Under the pieces are notes generated by a model. The model saw only the letters and a list, made by a program, of their open reading frames with translations. It did no database searches and was not told where the DNA came from. Of a stretch of DNA of 64,000 nucleotides, positions 58,501 to 64,000 are shown piece by piece. The position numbers and the translations under genes are program-made. Numbering within the stretch: position 1 is the stretch's first letter; every line of letters starts with the position of its first letter. Source of the DNA: Litoditis marina (Eukaryota > Nematoda > Chromadorea > Rhabditida > Rhabditidae); contig OZ038437.1 in assembly GCA_964036275.1 (NCBI GenBank), positions 8,988,304 to 9,052,303 on the forward strand, written 5' to 3'.

Positions 58501-61500
58501 TTGGCTTCTCGTCGAAATCGTCAAAAGTTATCTGGAAAAAATCGTCAAAGTAATCTGAAAAGCGTTCAAACTGGGTTTTTTTCACGATAAGAATGGAAGA
58601 TTCCCAATACTAGTTATGCGTCATAAATTTTGTGATTTGAATAGAGAGCAATGGAAACAAACTACAAACAAATCGACATACATCATACGCTGTATAGGCT
58701 TGTTTTGGGAAGCGTGAGTTCGATCAGAGCGTGGATATAGTCGTCGTCCACCGAAAGGCGAGAGGGTACTGTACATCTCACTTTCCGCTGTGTACGCACA
58801 CATGTCTTCGATAACAAAGTATCCCAGTTATGTGCTCTAATAGCGCAGTGGTTAGCGCCCTGATACGAAATTTTTGCTCGCAGGTTCGATCCCCGCCAGA
58901 GACAGACATTCATAAATTTGGCACTGACTATATACAGTTATTGAGGGGTTCAACGCACGTGAAGTTAAGTGTTGGTTAGGTTAGAAAACCCTGGAGGTGA
59001 AAGGTGAGCGCACGTATAGTTTCATGGAACCTTTACATTGTTTATGACATTATTATGGGAAAAAGAACAAGCTTTGAAACAAACTTGATGTTATTTAAAT
59101 GAACTTTTTGATTGATTGATTCGTATACATACAAGCATGTGATATAAAAGAGGAAAAACAATAATGTTACAGTGCGATACAAAAACACTCGAAAGCGGAA
59201 AAAGGGTAGGAAACCGACAAATTTGGCCAAACCTCATTTCCCTGATCGTACTTGCTGCTCATCGCCTTCAACAGGTTGTCCAGTGCGGCCACACTCTCGG
59301 CTGATAGGTCTTCCTGGTCGCGGGGGTCGAAGATCGGCTGTGAAAAGGGTGTTAGAGAGTGTGAACGTGAAAAGGTTGGTTTGTAAGAAGGTGATGAAGT
59401 TTGGAAGTGGGAAGTTGGAGATGTGGAAATGTTAGTTGAGCTTGTTCATTCATACAAGCAACGTGATTTTGTATAATAATTTCAATCTCCTAGTTTTTCT
59501 TATAACTTAATGTAGTAAAACGTGAAATGGAGTTAGAAGGTAGGAGAGTGAGAACGCGAGAAAGTGGGGAAGTGAGGGAAGTATGGAACTAGAAAAGTAG
59601 GATTGGAAATTTGAGAATGTCAAAATGTCATGAGGTAGAAGTGTGAGAACGTATAAATGTGAAAAGTAGAAAGTGGGAATGTAGGTAGAATCTGCGTATC
59701 ATGTTGGGCTTATGCACGAGCACATGAGCTATATCGTAATGAGGGCGTGATATTATTTTGGTGTGTATTTGAGGTATATTCTCAAGTTTCACGTTTATTT
59801 GGTAGTAAAACAAACTTTTGGTGCAGCTGTAGCTGACCAAATAGTGATGAAATTCAAGTAAGTTCAGAGGCGTAGGTAGAAAGTGTATGAGAATAACTGA
59901 GATAGTAGATTTGAAAATTAAAAAGTGCTCGTACAGTGCTCACCAATGAGTTATCTGGTGCAATGGTGCTTGGTTCCGGCCTGAGTGTCGGGTATTCCGG
60001 GATCTCGGGTACCTTCGGAAATTCCGGTACCTCCGGTACCTCTAGCATCTCGGGTGAGAAGGTTACCTTCTGTGCGACAATGTGGAAAGAGGTGGGCGTG
60101 ACTTGCTCGGAGCTCTGTGCAGGTGAAATATGATGGAAACGACACAAATTAACTGCACGTGTGCAAGCATGTGAGGTCACGTGAATGTGAAGTGTACTTG
60201 TTCACTCCAATTTTCAAACATTTTCTGTACAACTATTCTTGAAAGGTTCAAAGCTCAAACAAAGGTTTGTGAAGGTGATTGAAAGTTACCTGTGTAAATG
60301 TGTTTTTTCTTCCCTCGTATATTTCAGATTACAAAAAATCGTTAAATTGAGGCAACTCGCAACTGATAAGTTCAATTAAACGTTTGCAGGACATGACCAT
60401 TTCGGAGCACATTAAAATTCTGCTCTCTAACCGTCTGCTCCTCCTTGTTCTCCACACTCTGTTCCTTAATTTCGGTGCTGAGGGGAAGCAGGGGCTCAGA
60501 ACTGGAGTCGGACACGAAGGTCTCGTCGTCGAGGGCGGCGAATTCTGGAGAAAATTTGGAGTTTTTAGTTTGGTGTCACATGTTTGTTCTCCACTTTTAT
60601 CTCCATTCTTCTTTCTCTATTTCTCTCTCTCTCTCTCTCTCTCTCCATCCCCCACTCCTCTCTCTTTCTCTATCTCTGTCTCTCTCACGTGCTTTCTCTC
60701 GCTCTCTCTGTTTCTCCCTCTTCGTCTTACTCTCTTGTTATGTTTCCCTTTTCCTACTTTTGGTTGTTATACAGATTCATCGGTTCCAAAACAACAACTG
60801 TACTCACTGACAAACTCGTCAGAGATGGGCTTTATCCTCTTCAGGTACACAATTCCTGATTGTGGAAGGTCGCGCACCTTTCCCAGACCCCTGAAACAGT
60901 GAACTAGTGTTTATCAGGTTTATACGGTGAAAACGCTGGCAGCTTAAAATACCGGAGAAGAATAAATAGACTTAAATACTGGTGTCGAACTGGCCTGCAT
61001 CTCCTTATGAATTGCAAACAGTACAGGCGACATCTGGCTGACCCCGGTATTTTAAGTTGCAAAATTGGCGTGGTCCGGTATTCAGGTTGCAACGGTTTTT
61101 CAGAGTAATGGAGAAACAAGTCCCGCTTGATTCAGGGTGAACCGGGTGGTAACCATGAACAAACTACTATATGACTCTTTTTTACGTTTTTGAGAGAACT
61201 ACTCGGTTAGTTTGTGGTTACCATAAAGGATTAGGGCACAAGTATGACGCTAGGAAGTCGAAAAATTATTGTTTCTTATTCAACTTGAATACGAGTGTAC
61301 TTTTTAGGTGTTTCTTTTGTGACCAACCAAATACTGAAAGAGTTCACTTCATTGAGACAACAGGTTGCGAAATTGTGGTTAACTTATAGTACCCGTGAGC
61401 ATTTTTATTGTTTTCGATAATATATAAATCATTGGTTGAAAGTAACTTTTGTAAACGTTTTCACGTGTTGAGCTAATGGACTATAAATCCTATTCAAGAT

Positions 61501-62265
61501 TCAAGGTCCTCATTTTTCATTTCTCTCTCAGAAAATAGCTGATTAGACACTGGTTGAGCGAGAGAATGCGGAATTTCGCGCATGAAAAGGAAAGTTCGAA
61601 ATCGAGAATAAATCCCGAAAAACTTGACGACATGATTTATTATCATTCGGAGAGATAGCAAGAAGTGTGCTTGGTATTTTCACTTAGCAAATACAAATTC
61701 CCTTAGCATGTGCATAAATAACCAAATACAGAAGCTTCGTATTCCTTAACAAATACTAACGTGATGTTTACACTTTATAAAACGATCTGTGATTAGAAGA
61801 GCACTCAAGAAATGTTTTCATATGAAGTGCCCGAATTCGAGAATCTCATTTGGTAACATATCACATAAAATATTTGGCGTTCGGTATATCTTCCCCAGTC
61901 TTGACGTGCCTTAGTTACTATGATCGAGCTAGAACGTAGACTGGATACACCTTTGAATCAGGTGCCAGGGATGCAACACTTTGATGGATACGAGTCCAGT
62001 TGTTAACTAAACAGACTCTATCAGGTTCGAACTTTGGTCCAACTACAACTCACAGTTTGTCAAATCAGCTTTACAGTTCGTCAAACTACAACTCTGAATG
62101 GATCAAACTACAATCCAAACTGCAAACTACAACTGGTGCCCACCTCGACGTCTTCTGAATAGGATACATCGATGCTGGATGGAGTTCGGGGTGCACCGGG
62201 TGCATGTACATCATGATGTCTCCGAAACACAGAGGGAGTAGAGAGAAGAGGAGAAAGAGGAACAT
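55522..62265 (-). CDS. Secreted acidic protein of unknown function
   Basis: Eight exons join in phase to 298 residues: 62144-62265, 60808-60890, 60432-60544, 59944-60114, 59233-59337, 58402-58531, 55929-56028 and 55522-55594. The start lies two bases after a T-rich acceptor and opens a clear signal peptide (MFLFLLFSLLPLCFG, likely cut near 15). The mature N-terminus is rich in Met, His and Pro (MMYMHPVHPELHP). Residues 69-107 are acidic. Residues 130-148 repeat VPE, FPK and IPE. Residues 164-235 are acidic and probably helical (FDDFDEKP, VEELNEAVEQEE). The C-terminus is basic, then ends ADFDPWERIGQRVSL. No cysteine is seen after the signal peptide, so it is probably extended rather than disulfide-folded. 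I recognise no family. The exon 6 donor (GTGGAT) was chosen over the stronger GTGAGA seven bases earlier because only it keeps phase. Confidence 0.72.
56843..56946 (-). ncRNA. Candidate small-RNA unit in repeat copy 1 (PSE-like block, hairpin, Sm-like site)
   Basis: On the minus strand, 56946-56924 matches the U6 upstream block with one or two changes (CCAATACTAGATACGGCGCA then GT). About 35 bases downstream is an 8-bp hairpin, GAGTGGTT and AACCACTC around a 7-base loop (56890-56868). AATATTTGG, close to an Sm site, follows at 56851-56843. There is no TATA box. No known snRNA sequence was recognised, and a 3' stem-loop is not obvious. Confidence 0.3.
57238..57341 (-). ncRNA. Candidate small-RNA unit in repeat copy 2
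   Basis: Same arrangement as copy 1, 395 bases to the right. The block, hairpin and Sm-like site are unchanged. Confidence 0.3.
57633..57736 (-). ncRNA. Candidate small-RNA unit in repeat copy 3
   Basis: Same arrangement. One base beside the hairpin differs (CCAGCCAGAG rather than CCAGCAAGAG on plus), leaving the eight pairs intact. Confidence 0.3.
58735..58935 (+). mobile_element. Composite TIR/tRNA-like element, best-preserved copy
   Basis: TATAGTCGTCGTCCACCGAA at the left and TTTGGCACTGACTATATA at the right. A box TAGCGCAGTGGTTAGCGCC and B box GGTTCGATCCC are intact. A TTTTT run lies between the boxes. Sits in intron 5 of the secreted-protein gene. Confidence 0.85.
60608..60740. repeat. 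CT-rich tract in intron 2 of the secreted-protein gene
   Basis: Mixed CT and TTTCTC text on the plus strand. Long frames across it are low-complexity artefacts. Confidence 0.85.
60904..62143. other. Intron 1 of the secreted-protein gene, no repeat identified with confidence
   Basis: About 1.25 kb. An inverted pair GCAGCTTAAAATACCGG / CCCCGGTATTTTAAGTTGC flanks 60935-61065 with a second GTCCGGTATT-CAGGTTGCAA nearby, suggesting an eroded foldback. Otherwise AT-rich DNA. Confidence 0.45.
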
Positions 62266-62275
62266 TTCTGAAAAA
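62266..62275 (-). promoter_or_regulatory. Acceptor at the start of the secreted-protein gene
   Basis: Minus strand reads a run of T then CAG, AA, ATG. The two-base leader fits an SL trans-splice site. Confidence 0.6.
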
Positions 62276-62404
62276 AAAATGCAAAGAAATGAAATGTTTA
62301 TAGAAAATAGAAGAACAATAAACAATTTATTATGCATGGGAAGCGAACAGTGAAAAGGACGGGCTGACACCACGTTGATGCACTCAGTGAAACATGAAAT
62401 ACCG

Positions 62405-62522
62405 TATTTGATCTAATTGAGCTTGACGGTTGTGATTGGTTGAGATTAATATGTTTCAAATCTTATAGCTAAGAAGTGGTTTCGACCAATCATATCAAAC
62501 CATGATATATTAGATCAATTTT
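62405..62522. repeat. Small inverted repeat upstream of the secreted-protein gene
   Basis: TTGATCTAAT at the left and ATTAGATCAA at the right, with GATTGGTTGAGA / TCGACCAATCAT as inner arms. Confidence 0.7.
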
Positions 62523-62659
62523 GAAAACTACTATGTATCCATTGCGAGAAAGAACTAGCCAGATTGAACTTTTTTCTTCCGAAAAAATTAGCGAACGAGA
62601 GAAATATAGGCTTATCACCGGGGTATTAGCTGAAATGCGGGGTCAGGTCGGGGGCGGGT

Positions 62660-63160
62660 CGGGGCTACATCCGGGCGACAAGTTCACGAATAAGAGAAAT
62701 AGGAAACACGTTTGCGGTTCAAGTTGGAAAGTCGAATTTCCTGGATATTTGGAGAGAACTGAGCGAAATACATCGAAAACTGCTTTTTGACCATGGAAAA
62801 AAAAGAGAAAACTTAATCAGAAAGTTCAAATTGACGAATAATTAAAATTCGAAACCCGTCTGCGCTTCAAGTTGGGAAGTCGAATTTCCTGGATACTTAA
62901 AAAGAATTGAGCGAAATACATTGAAATCATTGATTGATTAATTTACATGCAAGCATTTGAGATACATAGAGAAAACAGGAAAAATCACGTTTTTTTCTGT
63001 TCAGGAAACTATAGATGTTCAATAGTTCAATATAGGCAGTTGTGTCGTTTCAGAGTTATTGAATAATATAGTTCAATTTCACAAATAAAAGAAGTAGAGA
63101 ACCAGTTTTTGGTTCAAGCTAAAAGCCAACACAACTTCTTGGATATTTGGAAGAAAAGAT
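62660..63160. repeat. Diverged triplication
   Basis: AAGTTGG-AAGTCGAATTTCCT with TGGATAYTT and GAGCGAAATACAT occurs at 62721 and 62868. A weaker third version (CAAGCTAAAAGCCAACACAA, TTGGATATTTGG) is at 63115. The short plus-strand frame here was not accepted as a gene. Confidence 0.55.
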
Positions 63161-63543
63161 CGATGCATGAAAACAATGTTCGGTGCGGTCTGAAATGGTT
63201 TATTTAGACTTTTGTTAATGATTCACATTGATAAAATTTAAGAACGTGACTGTTCTGAACTGAAACTAAAAATAAGGTATTTAGTTCGAAAAGTCGTATG
63301 GTTGCTTTTATACTTACGTGGTTTTAGTTTCAAAAGTCGTAGGTTGCTTTCATACTTACGCACAGTGAGAACTCCCGCATTTTAGAAAACAGTTTGATGT
63401 TCGTGTTCGAATACAAAACCTTTCTCATGCTTCTGTTGTATTTTAACATTTGTGGTTTTTCACTCGTGTGCGCAACTGTGTAAAAAAACAAGTATTTTTT
63501 AGCTGAGAAATTAACTGGGTTGTTCATATCCCAGTGACTTCGC

Positions 63544-63751
63544 TTAAAGGGACCGTTCCTCTTTAATTGGACAGTTTGAGCTAATTAGTCGATACTTTTC
63601 ACATTAGAAAACCAAAATCATTCATATCGGTGCCAACTTCCTGTCTTGCTCCGTGTTCTTGAATATGCGGCGCTACCACACACACGTACATACACCGCCG
63701 AGTTCACCTACGTACAAATTTTTCAAATTGTCCATGGTACGGTCCCTTTAA
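63544..63751. repeat. TIR element with TTAAAGGGACCGT ends
   Basis: TTAAAGGGACCGT at the left is inverted as ACGGTCCCTTTAA at the right, over about 208 bases. The TTAA ends suggest a piggyBac- or PALTTAA-like non-autonomous element. Confidence 0.85.
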
Positions 63752-63843
63752 ATTGCTGGTTGTTTGCTTGAGTTAGGCTATGAGTTGTTACCTGAGCTAA
63801 ATGGTATTTAGGGTACTTCATTTCCGAAGCAGGTCAATGCGGT

Positions 63844-64000
63844 GTATACTCTGTTTCACTAATCGATGTCCTTCCACAGCAATCCGTCAGATGTTCAGAA
63901 AATTTGTTCTAACGAGCCATTAACTATTTTGGTTCCAAACTTATAGAGGTTCTGGTAGTAGAGGTGCAGAAGACACTACAACAACTTGAAGAAAGTCTAG
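63844..64000. repeat. Family H element, truncated by the window edge
   Basis: Begins GTATACTCTGTTTCACTAAT followed by CCACAG, matching the left end of the copies at 14247 and 26290. Confidence 0.45.

Overview
The window reads as nuclear DNA of a rhabditid nematode, most probably a Caenorhabditis species other than C. elegans. The evidence is short T-rich introns ending in TTTYAG, acceptor sites 2-16 bases before start codons that suit SL trans-splicing, a nematode-like U6 snRNA gene, and a nematode set of gene families. Non-coding DNA is AT-rich and crowded with small inverted-repeat elements and polypyrimidine tracts.

Three multi-exon protein genes could be assembled by hand, with reading phase conserved across every junction. 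(1) At 19-9289, minus strand and running off the left edge, is a MAP1-family microtubule-associated protein (MAPH-1-like). It has a beta-lactamase-like N-terminal part, a basic Ala/Pro/Thr linker, an acidic middle and a MAP1 light-chain-type C-terminus. (2) At 48214-54958, plus strand, is a rhodopsin-like seven-transmembrane receptor of 388 residues. (3) At 55522-62265, minus strand, is a 298-residue secreted acidic protein I do not recognise. Genes 2 and 3 converge, with about 560 bases between their stop codons.

The 39 kb between gene 1 and gene 2 (9.3-48.2 kb) holds no protein gene I can support. It contains one U6 snRNA gene (22858-22958) with an unusual 5' stem-loop, one intact tRNA-Asp gene (39438-39509), tRNA-like relics, and dense repeats. 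These include a 163-bp satellite with higher-order structure (19.27-21.63 kb) and a 5.77-kb LTR element with no visible coding capacity (28291-34059) inserted inside another repeat. There are also at least eight families of terminal-inverted-repeat or foldback elements, long (CT)n/(GA)n tracts, a G-run foldback, and a perfect 124-bp inverted repeat.

The observations most worth following are these. First, three tandem 395-bp units inside an intron of gene 3 each carry a 22-bp block almost identical to the region upstream of the U6 gene, followed on the same strand by a hairpin and an Sm-like site. Second, a dispersed family has both terminal inverted repeats and tRNA-type A and B boxes. Third, a non-coding LTR element has a primer site matching tRNA-Gly. 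Fourth, the receptor has Asn-Glu-Tyr in place of Asp-Arg-Tyr. All calls come from reading the sequence; no alignment, folding or database search was run.
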